DNA from: Candidatus Sedimenticola endophacoides
GTDB lineage: Bacteria; Pseudomonadota; Gammaproteobacteria; Chromatiales; Chromatiaceae
Length of the DNA stretch: 42,570 bases
Assembly (NCBI GenBank): GCA_003062205.1
Contig: PQCP01000109.1
Location: 1 to 42,570 of the forward strand
Direction: 5' to 3'
Part shown: in pieces, positions 19,530 through 29,377 of the stretch
Layout: each line of letters begins with the position of its first letter
How positions within the stretch are numbered: the stretch's first letter is position 1
Position numbers and translations under genes: made by a program
The notes under the pieces: generated by a model
Databases searched by the model: none
Told to the model about the DNA's origin: nothing
Seen by the model: only the letters and a program-made list of their open reading frames with translations

Positions 19530-19680
19530 GCGGGGCGCCGTGTGGAGCCCTTTCGTTGCACGTAGGCTTGATAAGCGCCCCCCTTGTCCACACCTTTATG
19601 AGCGTTGCAAACCGCGCGTCGGCGCTAGGTGGCCGCTCCGCACGGCCCGTTCGCGCCGTGCGCCTGCGAGGAGGATGAGC

Positions 19681-21024
19681 ATGGTGCGTTTGGCGTTTCT
19701 ATGTCTGGGGTTGCTGCTCTGCGCCCCGCTGCGGGCCGCACTGCCGATGCAGGCCGGGGGTGAGCCCCTGCCGAGCCTGGCGCCGATGTTGGAGCGGGTG
19801 ACCCCGGCGGTGGTCAATATCGCCGCGCGCAATCAGATCCGGGCCGAGGAGCACCCGCTGCTGAGCGACCCCTTCTTTCGCTGGTTTTTCGATGCCCCGG
19901 GGCGCACCCCGCGCCACAAGAGTCGCCAGAGCCTCGGGTCAGGGGTGATCGTGGACGCCGCGCGGGGCTATGTGCTGACCAATCACCATGTGGTCTCCAA
20001 GGCCGACCAGATCGAGGTGACCCTGCACGATGGTCGCAAATTGACGGCGGCCCTGGTGGGGGCGGATCCGGAGACCGATGTGGCGGTGCTGAGGATCGAG
20101 GCCGGGGCGCTGCACGCCCTGCCCCTGGGGGATTCGCAACAGCTTCGGGTCGGTGATTTCGTGGTCGCCATCGGCAACCCCTTCGGTCTCAGCCAGACTG
20201 TCACATCGGGTATCGTCAGCGCCCTCGGCCGCAGCGGCCTCGGTATCGAGGGGTACGAGAACTTCATTCAGACGGACGCTTCGATCAACCCGGGCAACTC
20301 GGGCGGGCCGCTGGTCAACCTGCGCGGGGAGCTGGTCGGGATCAACACCGCGATTCTCGCCCCGAGCGGGGGCAACGTAGGGATCGGTTTCGCGATACCC
20401 ATGAACATGGCCAAGGCGATTATGGACCAGCTGGTGGCGTACGGCTCGATCGACCGGGGTCTGTTCGGGATCACGGTGCAGGGACTCAATCCCGACCTGG
20501 CCGGGGCCATGGGGCTGGAGCGCAGCGAGGGGGTGGTGGTCAGCGAGGTGCAGCCGGGTTCGGCGGCGGGCCGGGCGGGACTGCGCCCGGGGGATGTGAT
20601 CGTCGCCGTCAACGACGCCCCGGTGCGCAACAGCCCGGAGATGAACGTGCAGATGGCCCTGCTGCGCATCGGTGACCGGGTGACGGTGGATGTGGTGCGT
20701 GCCGGGGAACGCCTCCGTCTGCATGCGCGTATCGCCGACCCCTATGCCGACTATCTCCCTGGCGAGGGGATCCATCCCCTGTTCGCGGGGGCGCTGCTGG
20801 GGGAGGTCGAACGCGGTGAACTCAGTGGCGTGGCCGTGGGCCGGATCGACCGGGAGAGTCCGGTGCGCCGCCTGGGCCTGGAGGACGATGACCTGCTGTT
20901 GGTGGTGAACGAGCGGCGGGTGGAGCGGCTCTCCGATCTGCGCGAAATCATGGAGTCGGCGCGGCGTATCCGTATGGTCAAGGTGCTGCGGGGCAACCGC
21001 CTGATCACCCGGATCGTGCGCTGA
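19681..21024 (+). CDS. DegQ/DegP-type periplasmic serine protease with two PDZ domains
   Basis: A 447-residue HtrA-family protease. It has a signal peptide (about 1-19, LCLGLLLCAPLRAA). The trypsin-like domain carries the triad His103 (TNHHVV), Asp133 (ETDVAVL) and Ser207 (GNSGGP). Two PDZ domains follow (about 265-350, beginning LFGITVQGL, and about 370-445). It degrades or holds misfolded envelope proteins. GAGGAGG selects ATG 19681 rather than ATG 19675, which sits on the Shine-Dalgarno sequence. About 150 bp upstream is non-coding. Confidence 0.94.
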   Translation: MVRLAFLCLGLLLCAPLRAALPMQAGGEPLPSLAPMLERVTPAVVNIAARNQIRAEEHPLLSDPFFRWFFDAPGRTPRHKSRQSLGSGVIVDAARGYVLTNHHVVSKADQIEVTLHDGRKLTAALVGADPETDVAVLRIEAGALHALPLGDSQQLRVGDFVVAIGNPFGLSQTVTSGIVSALGRSGLGIEGYENFIQTDASINPGNSGGPLVNLRGELVGINTAILAPSGGNVGIGFAIPMNMAKAIMDQLVAYGSIDRGLFGITVQGLNPDLAGAMGLERSEGVVVSEVQPGSAAGRAGLRPGDVIVAVNDAPVRNSPEMNVQMALLRIGDRVTVDVVRAGERLRLHARIADPYADYLPGEGIHPLFAGALLGEVERGELSGVAVGRIDRESPVRRLGLEDDDLLLVVNERRVERLSDLREIMESARRIRMVKVLRGNRLITRIVR

Positions 21025-21183
21025 GCGGCACCCCGTGGATCGGGACAGGCTGAGAGCCGATAACACCGCCTGTGATTGCGCCCAATCCGTGTGCCTGCCG
21101 GTGCCGGTCGAGCGAAACGATTTTTTTAACCATCTGCTTCGTCAGGCGGCTAGACTTATTGGTGTGAACCGTAAGGAGTGCCC

Positions 21184-22482
21184 ATGTTTTCCTCGTCTCT
21201 GCAACAGATACAGGGTTTCGTCGATGGCATTGCCGCCAGCATCGCGGTGATCGAGCGCCAGGACGACGGCAATGATCAGGTGATCGCCTGCAATCGTTTT
21301 TTCTACCAGATGTTCGGCGGCAACAATCAATTGACGGTGACGCCGCCTTTCCTGCTCAAGGATCTGATTCCCCGCTACAATCGCCTCGAATTCCTCGACC
21401 GGGTGGGCGAGTGTTTTGAAAGCGGTCAGCCGCTGGAGTTCGAACAGGCCTACGACACCCGGGACGGAACCAGTTGGTGGCGCCTGTCGCTGAAACCGAT
21501 CCTGGATGAAGGGGAGAGCGTGAGCCGCCTGCTGATGACCGGACAGGACATCACCAAGAAGGTGGAGCTGGAGCATCAGTTGAAGATCACCAGCTCCCGT
21601 TTCGCATCGGTGGTGGAGGCGGCCTATGACTGCATCATCACCATCAATCAGCGTGAGCGAATCGTGCTGTTCAACAAGGCGGCGCAGGAGCTGTTCGGCT
21701 ATCACGAGGAGGAGGTGCTGGGCCAGTGCATCGAGATGCTGATACCGGAGCGATACCGCCCGGATCATTCGGATCACGTGGAGCGCTTTGCTCACTCGCC
21801 CATCACCTCGCGACAGATGGAGGAGCGCACCCGGGTTCACGGTCTGCACAAGGACGGTACCGAATTTCCGGTGGAGATCGCCATCTCCAAGATCAACGTG
21901 GGGGGTATGGTGGAGTTCACCGCCATCGTGCGCGACATCGCCGACCGGGTGCGTCTGATGGATCAGCTGGCGGCGCGGGCCTCGCGTGACCACCTCACCG
22001 GTCTGCTCAACCGGCGCGAATTCGAAGAGCGTGGCGCGGCGCTGTTCGGCACCGCCAAAGCCACCGGCACGCCACTGTCGCTGCTGATGATCGACGCCGA
22101 CAAGTTCAAGCGCATCAACGACACCCATGGCCATAGTCGTGGTGACGAGGTGCTGCGGGTCATCTCCAACGTGGGTTCTACCACCGTGCAGCACCGCGAC
22201 CTGTTCGCGCGCATCGGCGGCGAGGAGTTTGTGGTGTTGATGCCCGAGACCAATCGGGAGCAGGCGCTGGCGATGGCCGAGCGGATCCGCAAGATCTTCG
22301 ATCAGCAGGCGTTCGAGCACGACTGGCAGGGGGATCCGATCCCCTTCACCATCAGTGTCGGGGTCTCCAGCATGCGCCACGGCGAGGCTGACGAGAGTAT
22401 CCAGGCGATGCAAAAGCGCGCCGACATCGGGCTCTACCGTGCCAAGGAGAGCGGCCGCAACCGGGTCGAGTTCAACCCCTGA
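21184..22482 (+). CDS. PAS-PAS-GGDEF diguanylate cyclase
   Basis: A 432-residue cytoplasmic sensor. The first PAS-like region is about 12-125. The second, about 138-250, is a clear PAS domain (RFASVVEAAYDCIITIN..., then the PAC end VEFTAIVRDIADR). The GGDEF domain starts near 265 (RDHLTGLLNRREFEERG), with active site GGEEF at 345-349. It should make c-di-GMP from GTP. The usual RxxD inhibitory site upstream of GGEEF reads QHRD, so product inhibition at that site is probably absent. AAGGAG precedes ATG 21184. It is convergent with the kinase gene 15 bp on. Confidence 0.93.
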   Translation: MFSSSLQQIQGFVDGIAASIAVIERQDDGNDQVIACNRFFYQMFGGNNQLTVTPPFLLKDLIPRYNRLEFLDRVGECFESGQPLEFEQAYDTRDGTSWWRLSLKPILDEGESVSRLLMTGQDITKKVELEHQLKITSSRFASVVEAAYDCIITINQRERIVLFNKAAQELFGYHEEEVLGQCIEMLIPERYRPDHSDHVERFAHSPITSRQMEERTRVHGLHKDGTEFPVEIAISKINVGGMVEFTAIVRDIADRVRLMDQLAARASRDHLTGLLNRREFEERGAALFGTAKATGTPLSLLMIDADKFKRINDTHGHSRGDEVLRVISNVGSTTVQHRDLFARIGGEEFVVLMPETNREQALAMAERIRKIFDQQAFEHDWQGDPIPFTISVGVSSMRHGEADESIQAMQKRADIGLYRAKESGRNRVEFNP

Positions 22483-22497
22483 CCGATATCGGGCGGC

Positions 22498-23550
22498 TCA
22501 TGCGCCCCGGCTTCGGCAGCGGGCCGCGATCCGCTCCATCTCCGCCGCCTGTTCGCGCATGCTGTCGAGCAGGCAGAGCAGTTGCCTGCAGCGTTCCAGG
22601 TTCTGTCCCGGGGCGCGGGTCTTGAAGTAGTGGTTCCCCTCCAGGTAGTCGGTCATGTAACGCAGGGCAAGTTCGTAGGTGATCACCTGGGGGGCGCTGG
22701 CCAGCAGATCCAGTTCCGCCTCTAGGAGGAGCCCGTCCAGGCCGTCGAGCCAGCCCCCGAGCAGTGCTTCGAAACGCCCCGTATCGAGACGGCGGCGCCC
22801 GGCATCGGGCGTGGTGGCGGCGCTGCGCACCATGTCGCCGAAGTCGTGCAGCGCCAGCCCGGGCATCACCGTGTCGAGGTCCACCACGCATAGCGCCGCG
22901 TTACTGCGTTCGTGAAACAGCACGTTATTCAGTTTGGTGTCGTTGTGCACGATGCGCACCGGCATCCTTGCGCGCTCCAGGGTGTTGGCCAGGGGGGCGA
23001 GCTGGAACAGGCGCTCCAGGGTGGCGCCGGTCTGCGCGGCGCGGCCCACGCTGTCGGTGTCGGCGGCGCGGCGCAGGTTGCTCAGCCGTGCCCGGGTGTC
23101 GTGGAACCCGGGAAGGGTCTGGTGCAGGGGTGGGGCGGGCAGATCGGAGAGGTCGCGCAGGAAGCGCCCCAGCATCCCGGCGGCGCGGTAGGCGGTGGTA
23201 TCGTCGGGGCAGTGCTGATGAGCGGTGCTGTACTCTATGTAGCGGTAGATGCGCCACCACTGTCCGTCGCCGGTGACCAGCGCATCGGCGCCGTCGAGGG
23301 TGGGGATCAGCTCCAGCGAGTCGCCGGGTTTACCGGCCAGGTGGCGGCAGACCCGGGCGATGTTCTCCATCACCTGGGCGGGGTGTGGAAAGACATGGGT
23401 GTTGAGGCGCTGCAGCAGATAGCGGCCGCGGCAGCTGATGCGGAAGGTGTCGTTGATCAGGCCGTGGCCGATCCCCTCGATCCGCTCGATCGCCCCGTCC
23501 AGGGCGAAGCGGGCGGCGATCCGCCGCAGCCTCTCCTCGGGGTGGTTCAT
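22498..23550 (-). CDS. Phosphotransferase, N-acetylhexosamine 1-kinase (NahK)-like
   Basis: A 350-residue kinase of the aminoglycoside phosphotransferase fold. It has GHGLINDTFRI in the nucleotide-binding lobe and LLQRLNTHVFPHP. The catalytic loop is VHNDTKLNNVLF, and the metal-binding part is DLDTVMPGLALHDFGDMVR. This combination resembles N-acetylhexosamine 1-kinases, so a sugar or sugar derivative is the likely substrate; the exact one is not known. Its ATG overlaps the TGA of the MFS gene (ATGA), so it is translationally coupled and may act on what that transporter imports. Confidence 0.85.
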   Translation of the reverse strand: MNHPEERLRRIAARFALDGAIERIEGIGHGLINDTFRISCRGRYLLQRLNTHVFPHPAQVMENIARVCRHLAGKPGDSLELIPTLDGADALVTGDGQWWRIYRYIEYSTAHQHCPDDTTAYRAAGMLGRFLRDLSDLPAPPLHQTLPGFHDTRARLSNLRRAADTDSVGRAAQTGATLERLFQLAPLANTLERARMPVRIVHNDTKLNNVLFHERSNAALCVVDLDTVMPGLALHDFGDMVRSAATTPDAGRRRLDTGRFEALLGGWLDGLDGLLLEAELDLLASAPQVITYELALRYMTDYLEGNHYFKTRAPGQNLERCRQLLCLLDSMREQAAEMERIAARCRSRGA

Positions 23551-24764
23551 GGTCTCTCCCTTTGAAGATAGTACCAGGCCATGCCGATGGCCTGGGAGAG
23601 CAGTACGGCGGTGAAGGCCCAGTGGTAGCCGGCCGCGGGATAGTGCCCCCGGGCGTCCTCCGGCCACAGGCCGATGAGGGCGCCGATGCACCATTGTGCG
23701 CCAAAGGCGCCGACGAACACCAGCAGGTTGAGGGCGGTGTTGGCGCGCCCGGCGAGGTGTGCCGGGAAGTGCTGGGAGAGGGCGGCGTAAGCCAGCACCC
23801 CGGAGGTGCCGGTGAAACCGAACAGCGCCCAGGCCGGCACCCCGCCCCAGCCACCGATGATCGCCAGTTGGGCGAGCATGAACAGCAGCATGCCGGTCGC
23901 GGCCACCTTCTCGGTGGCGATGCCGCGCCGGATCAGGCGGCTGGCGCCGAGGCCGATGAGGGCGAAACCCGCCACCATGGCGGCGGCGATCCAGGCCTGG
24001 TAGAGCGCCCCCTGGGCCCGTTCGAGGCCCGCCACGTCGCGAAGCCAGGGGCCGGTCCAAAGGCCCTGGATGGCCAGGAAGGCGGCCTGGGAGGTGACGG
24101 TCCAGGGTGTCAGCCGCCAGAAGCGGCGGCTTGCGAAGATCGACACTATGCCCTGGATGTGGTCACCGAGGTTCAGGCCGTGATGCTTGCTCTCGCGCTC
24201 CGGTGCCAACAGGAAGATGAGCAGCGCGGCCAGCAGGGTCAGCAGCGCCAGGGCGCTGAAGATGCCGCGCCAGTCGGTGATCCCCAGCGCCATCTCCACC
24301 GGGGTGGTCGCGGCCAGGGCGCCCACCCCCCCCGCCGCCAGTTGCAGGCCGTTGACCGCCGCCAGGCGCTCGGCGGGAAACCACTGGACGAAGGCCTTGA
24401 ACGCGGCCATCAGACAGGCGGAGACACCGAAACCGATCAGGGCGCGCCCGGCGATCAATCCGGCGGTCTCTTCGGCCCGGGCGAAGATCAGCGCGCCCGC
24501 CGCCGCGAACAGCAGCAGAACCGCCTCGGTGCGGCGTGGCCCGTAGCGGTCGAGCAGGATCCCCAGGGGCAGTTGAAAGGCGGCGAAGGCGAGAAAATAG
24601 GCGCTGGTGAGCAGACCCAGATCGGATGCGCCGAGGCCCAGTTCCGCACTCAGTTCAGGGGCGATGACCGCATTGACCACCCGAAACAGGTAGGAGAGAA
24701 AGTAGCCGAGGGCGAAGGGAACGAAGATGCGCAGCAGCAGTGCCGGGCGGAGCGGTGGGGACAT
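23547..24764 (-). CDS. MFS transporter
   Basis: A 405-residue protein with about 12 membrane spans. The major-facilitator loop motif between helices 2 and 3 reads GILLDRYGPRRTE. The N-terminus LRIFVPFALGYFLSYLFRVVNAVIAPEL resembles anion or sugar-phosphate type MFS carriers. The substrate is unknown. It is coupled by a 4-bp overlap to the downstream NahK-like kinase gene, hinting at uptake and phosphorylation of the same compound. Confidence 0.9.
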   Translation of the reverse strand: MSPPLRPALLLRIFVPFALGYFLSYLFRVVNAVIAPELSAELGLGASDLGLLTSAYFLAFAAFQLPLGILLDRYGPRRTEAVLLLFAAAGALIFARAEETAGLIAGRALIGFGVSACLMAAFKAFVQWFPAERLAAVNGLQLAAGGVGALAATTPVEMALGITDWRGIFSALALLTLLAALLIFLLAPERESKHHGLNLGDHIQGIVSIFASRRFWRLTPWTVTSQAAFLAIQGLWTGPWLRDVAGLERAQGALYQAWIAAAMVAGFALIGLGASRLIRRGIATEKVAATGMLLFMLAQLAIIGGWGGVPAWALFGFTGTSGVLAYAALSQHFPAHLAGRANTALNLLVFVGAFGAQWCIGALIGLWPEDARGHYPAAGYHWAFTAVLLSQAIGMAWYYLQRERP

Positions 24765-24770
24765 GGCGGT

Positions 24771-25121
24771 TCAGAGGTCCACGGGCAGATAGAAGAAGAC
24801 GAATCGTCCCTCTTCGACGTCGATCTTTAGCCGCGCGTCGCGGTACAGGGCGTAGTCGATATAGCCGGGGATGGCGCTGTTGACGTGGCACTCGCTGGCG
24901 TGTTGCGGTGACTCGAAGTCACGATCCCGGTCGTACCAGGAGAGCAGCATGTGGCACCCCTCGCCGAGGCGCCGGTCGGCCTCGGCGTTGGCGAGGGCCA
25001 TCGCCGCCAGGTAGTCGGCGGGGGTGGGCACGGGGGCCAGTCGGACGATCTCCACGCCCCGGTAGTCGGGTGCGTCGGGCAGGCGGCAGCGGGGTGTGCG
25101 CGGCGGCGTCTCCTGACTCAT
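24771..25121 (-). CDS. Conserved hypothetical protein, DUF5619-like
   Basis: A 116-residue protein without membrane segments or signal peptide. The C-terminal half (SECHVNSAIPGYIDYALYRD, then EEGRFVFFYLPVDL) looks conserved and recalls DUF5619 proteins, whose function I do not know. It lies 6 bp before the MFS gene on the same strand and 53 bp after trpD, so it may share transcription with either. Confidence 0.65.
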   Translation of the reverse strand: MSQETPPRTPRCRLPDAPDYRGVEIVRLAPVPTPADYLAAMALANAEADRRLGEGCHMLLSWYDRDRDFESPQHASECHVNSAIPGYIDYALYRDARLKIDVEEGRFVFFYLPVDL

Positions 25122-25174
25122 CGGGCGGTCTCCTTACGGGGCGCCGGGCGGGGCGGCGCCCCTGGCCACAGGCA

Positions 25175-26194
25175 CTATTCGAAGCTCTGGGTCAGGATCA
25201 CCAGCTGATCCAGCCGGCTGCGCGCCTCGCCGCTGGCGATCGCCGCCGCGGCACGCTCCACCCCCTCGGCCAGGGAGGCGCCGATGCCCGAGGCATAGAT
25301 CGCTGCCCCCGCGTTGAGGCAGACGATATCGCGGGCCGGGCCCGGCTGATCCTCCAGCACGGCGCGGATGATGGCCAGGCTCTGGGTCGCGTCTCCGGCG
25401 CGCAGGCTGCTGATCGGGGCGCGGGTGAAGCCGAACTCCTCGGGCTGAATGGCGTAGCGGCGCACCCGGCCATCCTTCAACTCCGCCACCTCGGTCTTGT
25501 CGCCGATGGAGATCTCGTCGAGCCCATCCCGGGCGTGCACCACCATCACATGGCGGCTGCCCAGCTTTTGCAGCACGTTGGCCAGGGGATCGAGCAGCTC
25601 GTCGCTGAACACCCCCAACACCTGGTTGGGGGCACCGGCGGGATTGGTCAGGGGTCCGAGGACGTTGAAGATGGTGCGCGCACCCATCTCCCGGCGCGGG
25701 CCGATGGCGTGTTTCATGGCGCTGTGGTGCGCCGGGGCGAACATGAAGCCGACGCCCACCTGGTCGACGCAGCGGGCCACCTGCTCCGGGGTGAGGTTGA
25801 GATTGACGCCGGCCGCCTCCAGCACATCCGCCGAGCCCGACTTGGATGAGATGGAGCGGTTGCCGTGTTTGGCCACCCGGGCTCCGGCGGCGGCGGTGAC
25901 GAAGGCGCTGGCGGTGGAGATATTGAAGGTGCCGGAGGCGTCCCTGCCGGTGCCGCAGGTGTCGACCAGGTGTTCGCCGCCGACCTCGACCCGGGTCGCC
26001 AGTTCACGCATCACGCCCGCCGCTGCGGCGATCTCCGCCACCGTCTCGCCCTTCATGCGCAGGCCGATCAGAAAACCACCGATCTGGGCAGGGGTTGCGC
26101 CCCCGGTCATGATGGTGCGCATCACCGCCGTCATCTGTTCGCTGCTCAGGTCCTTGCGGGCCAGTACCTGATTGATCGCCTGTGGCATCTCCAT
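25175..26194 (-). CDS. trpD: Anthranilate phosphoribosyltransferase
   Basis: A 339-residue enzyme that transfers phosphoribose from PRPP to anthranilate in tryptophan synthesis. It shows the PRPP-site glycine loop [35 protein letters not shown], and the metal/substrate part [20 protein letters not shown] and GLDEIS. ATG 26194 matches the usual start ([21 protein letters not shown]). Normally trpD follows trpG directly. Here an acyltransferase on the opposite strand lies between them, and no trpC follows. Confidence 0.97.
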   Translation of the reverse strand: MEMPQAINQVLARKDLSSEQMTAVMRTIMTGGATPAQIGGFLIGLRMKGETVAEIAAAAGVMRELATRVEVGGEHLVDTCGTGRDASGTFNISTASAFVTAAAGARVAKHGNRSISSKSGSADVLEAAGVNLNLTPEQVARCVDQVGVGFMFAPAHHSAMKHAIGPRREMGARTIFNVLGPLTNPAGAPNQVLGVFSDELLDPLANVLQKLGSRHVMVVHARDGLDEISIGDKTEVAELKDGRVRRYAIQPEEFGFTRAPISSLRAGDATQSLAIIRAVLEDQPGPARDIVCLNAGAAIYASGIGASLAEGVERAAAAIASGEARSRLDQLVILTQSFE

Positions 26195-26417
26195 GGGGTG
26201 CTCCTGTGCTCGGTTCTTGGATTTGGCGGTGGAGGGGGCGGCCCCGGTCGTCCACCGTCGCGGGATTGTGCGCCCGCCTTGTTCAGGGGGAAAGGGTACC
26301 GCAATGCCAACGCGCGTCAAAGAGTGGATGCCTGAATCAGACATTTTCGTTTTTTTCGCTTATCTTCAACCCGGAAGGTGTTGTTGCTGAATGCGTTATT
26401 GCACAAGGAGAGAAGAG

Positions 26418-27041
26418 ATGGAAAACAATCAAACAACGTGGAGCAGGGTGCGGGAGGGGTTTTACTCGTTCAGTTCCTGGCTGTTGCAGAATCTGGTTTA
26501 TTACCCGACCCGCCTGTATCTGAAATATGTGAAGCGGTGCCGCCTTGACCTGGTCGGAAAGGCGCATGTATCCGACGGCCCGGTGGTGTTTGTGGCGGCT
26601 CCGCATCTGTCGCATCTGGATGTGGTGCTGGTCCCCTGCGCCATCCCCCGTGGCATGCTGCCGTTGCGGTGGCTGGCGGACGAGAAGATCTATACCGGGC
26701 CGCTCAAGGGTCTCTGGCTCAGGCTGTGGGGGGCGATCAAGGTCAAGCGCCACCCTGACGGAGGCTTCGAACCCGAGGATGTGGAGCAGGTTCTCGGTCA
26801 TGCGGCGGCGGGGAAGCGGATCGGCATCTTTCCCGAGTGCTGTCTGGTCGGGGGGCGTTTCAGCGGCACCCACCGTGATGTGATCGGCGGCGCGCTGGAG
26901 CGTGGTTTCACGGTGATACCGGTCTCCCTGAGCGGGGTTCCGCTGCCCGAGACCCGGATGTCCTGGGACGGCAAGCCGTTGCAGGTGGTGGTCGCACCGC
27001 CCCTGAGGGAGTATGCCGAGCTGATGAACGCCTTCGTTTGA
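26418..27041 (+). CDS. PlsC-like lysophospholipid acyltransferase
   Basis: A 207-residue protein. Motif I of the glycerolipid acyltransferases is HLSHLD (H-x4-D, catalytic). A motif III-like FPECC follows where FPEGTR is usual, so the substrate-binding Gly-Thr-Arg is replaced. A hydrophobic N-terminal stretch suggests membrane association. It probably acylates a lysophosphatidate-like lipid, with altered specificity possible. AAGGAGAG precedes ATG 26418. Its position, alone on the plus strand in the middle of the trp genes, is odd. Confidence 0.8.
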   Translation: MENNQTTWSRVREGFYSFSSWLLQNLVYYPTRLYLKYVKRCRLDLVGKAHVSDGPVVFVAAPHLSHLDVVLVPCAIPRGMLPLRWLADEKIYTGPLKGLWLRLWGAIKVKRHPDGGFEPEDVEQVLGHAAAGKRIGIFPECCLVGGRFSGTHRDVIGGALERGFTVIPVSLSGVPLPETRMSWDGKPLQVVVAPPLREYAELMNAFV

Positions 27042-27066
27042 GCGCGCGTGCCGCGGATGCCCCTGG

Positions 27067-27086
27067 CGCCATGGAACCCCATGGCG
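27067..27086. terminator. Perfect hairpin between convergent acyltransferase and trpG genes
   Basis: CGCCATGG (27067-27074) and CCATGGCG (27079-27086) form an 8-bp stem with a 4-base loop (AACC). It sits midway between two genes that end facing each other, so a two-way terminator is reasonable. There is no T-tract. Confidence 0.35.
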
Positions 27087-27104
27087 TCGCCGGGTAATCG
27101 CCGG

Positions 27105-27686
27105 TCATCTGCCTTCGAGGAAGTTCCTCAGCAGGTCGTGGCCGTGTTCGGTGAGGATCGACTCGGGGTGGTACTGCACACCCTGGATGTTGTACTCACG
27201 GTGGCGCACGCCCATGATTTCGTCCATCGCCCCCTCCGGGGTCTCGGTCCAGGCGGTGATCTCCAGGCAGTCGGGGAGGCTCGCGCTATCGATTACCAGA
27301 GAGTGGTAGCGGGTCGCGGTGTAAGGGTTGCGCAGGCCGCTGAAGATGCCGGTATCTGCGTGGTGAATGGGCGAGGTCTTGCCGTGCATCACCTCCCGGG
27401 CGTGGACGATGCGCCCGCCGAAGGCCTGGCCGATGGACTGGTGTCCGAGGCATACGCCGAGGATCGGCAGGCGGCCGGCAAAGTGGCGGATCGCCTCCAC
27501 CGAGATGCCCGCTTCGTTCGGAGTGCAGGGGCCGGGGGAGACGACCAGGTGGTCCGGCGCCATCGCCGCGATCTGCTCGATACTGATCTCGTCGTTGCGG
27601 TGGACATGGACATCGGCCCCCAGTTCACCGAAGTACTGCACCAGGTTGTAGGTGAAGGAGTCGTAGTTGTCGATCATCAAGAGCAT
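27105..27686 (-). CDS. trpG: Anthranilate synthase, glutamine amidotransferase subunit
   Basis: A 193-residue class I amidotransferase that supplies ammonia to TrpE; some relatives also serve PabB. The nucleophile cysteine is in [15 protein letters not shown], and the His-Glu pair is in [37 protein letters not shown] is the standard start. It begins 2 bp after the trpE stop on the same strand, so the two are cotranscribed and probably coupled. Confidence 0.97.
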   Translation of the reverse strand: MLLMIDNYDSFTYNLVQYFGELGADVHVHRNDEISIEQIAAMAPDHLVVSPGPCTPNEAGISVEAIRHFAGRLPILGVCLGHQSIGQAFGGRIVHAREVMHGKTSPIHHADTGIFSGLRNPYTATRYHSLVIDSASLPDCLEITAWTETPEGAMDEIMGVRHREYNIQGVQYHPESILTEHGHDLLRNFLEGR

Positions 27687-27688
27687 GG

Positions 27689-29182
27689 CTACGCCTCCTC
27701 GCAGTGGTTGCTGGTCAGACCGGCCTCGGCCAGGGCGACGGCGCGAAACAGGGCCCGGCCCTTGTTCATGGTCTCCTTCCACTCCAGTTCGGGAAGCGAG
27801 TCGGCGACCACGCCGGCGCCGGCCTGTATGTGTAGGGTCTGATCCTTGATCACGGCGGTGCGGATGGCGATGGCGGTGTCCATGTTGCCATGCCAGGAGA
27901 GATAGCCCACCGCTCCGGCGTAGACCCCGCGCTTGACCGGTTCGAGTTCGTCGATGATCTCCATGGCGCGGATTTTCGGCGCGCCGCTGACGGTGCCGGC
28001 GGGGAAGGTGGCGCGCAACACATCCATGGCGCTCATCCCCTCGCGCAACCGGCCGGTGACGTTGGAGACGATGTGCATGACGTGTGAGTAGCGCTCGATC
28101 ACCATCTTGTCGGTCAGCTCGACGCCGCCGATCCTGGAGACACGGCCGGCGTCGTTGCGCCCGAGGTCGATCAGCATCAGGTGCTCGGCGATCTCCTTGG
28201 GGTCGGCCAGCAGCTCCCGCTCCAGTGCCAGATCCTCCTCCTCGTTGCGCCCCCGGCGGCGGGTACCGGCGATCGGACGCACCGTGATCTCGTCATCCTC
28301 CAGGCGGGTCAGGATCTCCGGCGAGGAGCCGACGATATGGAACCCGCCGAGGTTGAGAAAGTACATGTAGGGGCTGGGGTTGAGGCCGCGCAGCGCCCTG
28401 TAGAGATCGAGGGGCGCGGCCCGGAACGGGATGGAGAGGCGCTGGGAGAGCACCGTCTGCATACAGTCGCCCTCGAGGATGTAGGCCTTGGTTCGCTCCA
28501 CCGCCTGTTTGAAGCCCTGCTCGGTGAAGCCGGAGACGAAGTGGGATTCGTCGATCTCACTGGGTGGGTGCGGGGCGCGCTCGGGCAGGCTCTGGCGCAT
28601 GCGTTCGACGATCGCGCGCAGGCGTCGGCGACCGCCCTCGAAGCTGCCTCCGCGCGTGGGGTCCTCATAGACGATGACATAGAGGCGCCCCTTGAGGTTG
28701 TCGAACACCACCACCTCGTCGGAGACCATCAGCAGGATGTCCGGGTTGCCGATCGGATCGGGGTTGGGGCAGTGGGCCAGCTTGGGCTCGATGTAGCGGA
28801 TGGTGTCGTAGCCGAAGTAGCCGACCAGGCCGCCGGTGAAGCGCGGCAGATTCTCATGGCTGGCCACCCGATAGCGGCTCTGGAAGGCCTCGATGAAGGC
28901 GAGCGGGTCCTCCTCCTCGCTCTGCTCCACCACCTCGCCGTCGGTCTCCACGCGGACGCTGTGACCCGACACCCGCAGCAGGGTGCGGCAGGGCAGGCCG
29001 ATGATCGAATAGCGGCCCCACTTCTCACCGCCCTGCACCGATTCGAACAGGTAGGAGTGCGGGCCGTCGGCAAGCTTCAGGTAGACACTCAGCGGGGTGT
29101 CGAGGTCGGCCAGCACCTCGCACATCAGGGGGATACGGTTGTGCCCGGCGGCGGCCAGGGCGTCGAACTGTTCGGGAGTCAT
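27689..29182 (-). CDS. trpE: Anthranilate synthase component I
   Basis: A 497-residue chorismate-using enzyme that makes anthranilate with TrpG. The C-terminal catalytic part has [68 protein letters not shown] and [15 protein letters not shown]. The N-terminal part carries a tryptophan-site-like LLESVQ-type segment ([16 protein letters not shown]), so feedback inhibition is expected. AGAGG before ATG 29182 sets the start. About 195 bp separate it from gph. Confidence 0.96.
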   Translation of the reverse strand: MTPEQFDALAAAGHNRIPLMCEVLADLDTPLSVYLKLADGPHSYLFESVQGGEKWGRYSIIGLPCRTLLRVSGHSVRVETDGEVVEQSEEEDPLAFIEAFQSRYRVASHENLPRFTGGLVGYFGYDTIRYIEPKLAHCPNPDPIGNPDILLMVSDEVVVFDNLKGRLYVIVYEDPTRGGSFEGGRRRLRAIVERMRQSLPERAPHPPSEIDESHFVSGFTEQGFKQAVERTKAYILEGDCMQTVLSQRLSIPFRAAPLDLYRALRGLNPSPYMYFLNLGGFHIVGSSPEILTRLEDDEITVRPIAGTRRRGRNEEEDLALERELLADPKEIAEHLMLIDLGRNDAGRVSRIGGVELTDKMVIERYSHVMHIVSNVTGRLREGMSAMDVLRATFPAGTVSGAPKIRAMEIIDELEPVKRGVYAGAVGYLSWHGNMDTAIAIRTAVIKDQTLHIQAGAGVVADSLPELEWKETMNKGRALFRAVALAEAGLTSNHCEEA

Positions 29183-29377
29183 GATCCTCTCCACTCAAGG
29201 GTATTCAACAGGGGGGGTGAGCGCGCGCCGCGTCACCAGCGCCATCGTCTGCCTGTCTTCAATATCCTGCCGTGGTGGATGGGGTGCATGCCGAACCTGT
29301 ATCTGGACAACGAAAGCGCTAAAGATAATCGAAAACGCGGGAACTATCCAGGGTCGGTACCCGGGTGCCTGCGCTCC

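Noticed and set aside
21056..21063. GCCGATAA, a sigma-28 -10 match upstream of the diguanylate cyclase gene
   Set aside because: There is no TAAA-type -35 at the required distance, so it is probably chance.
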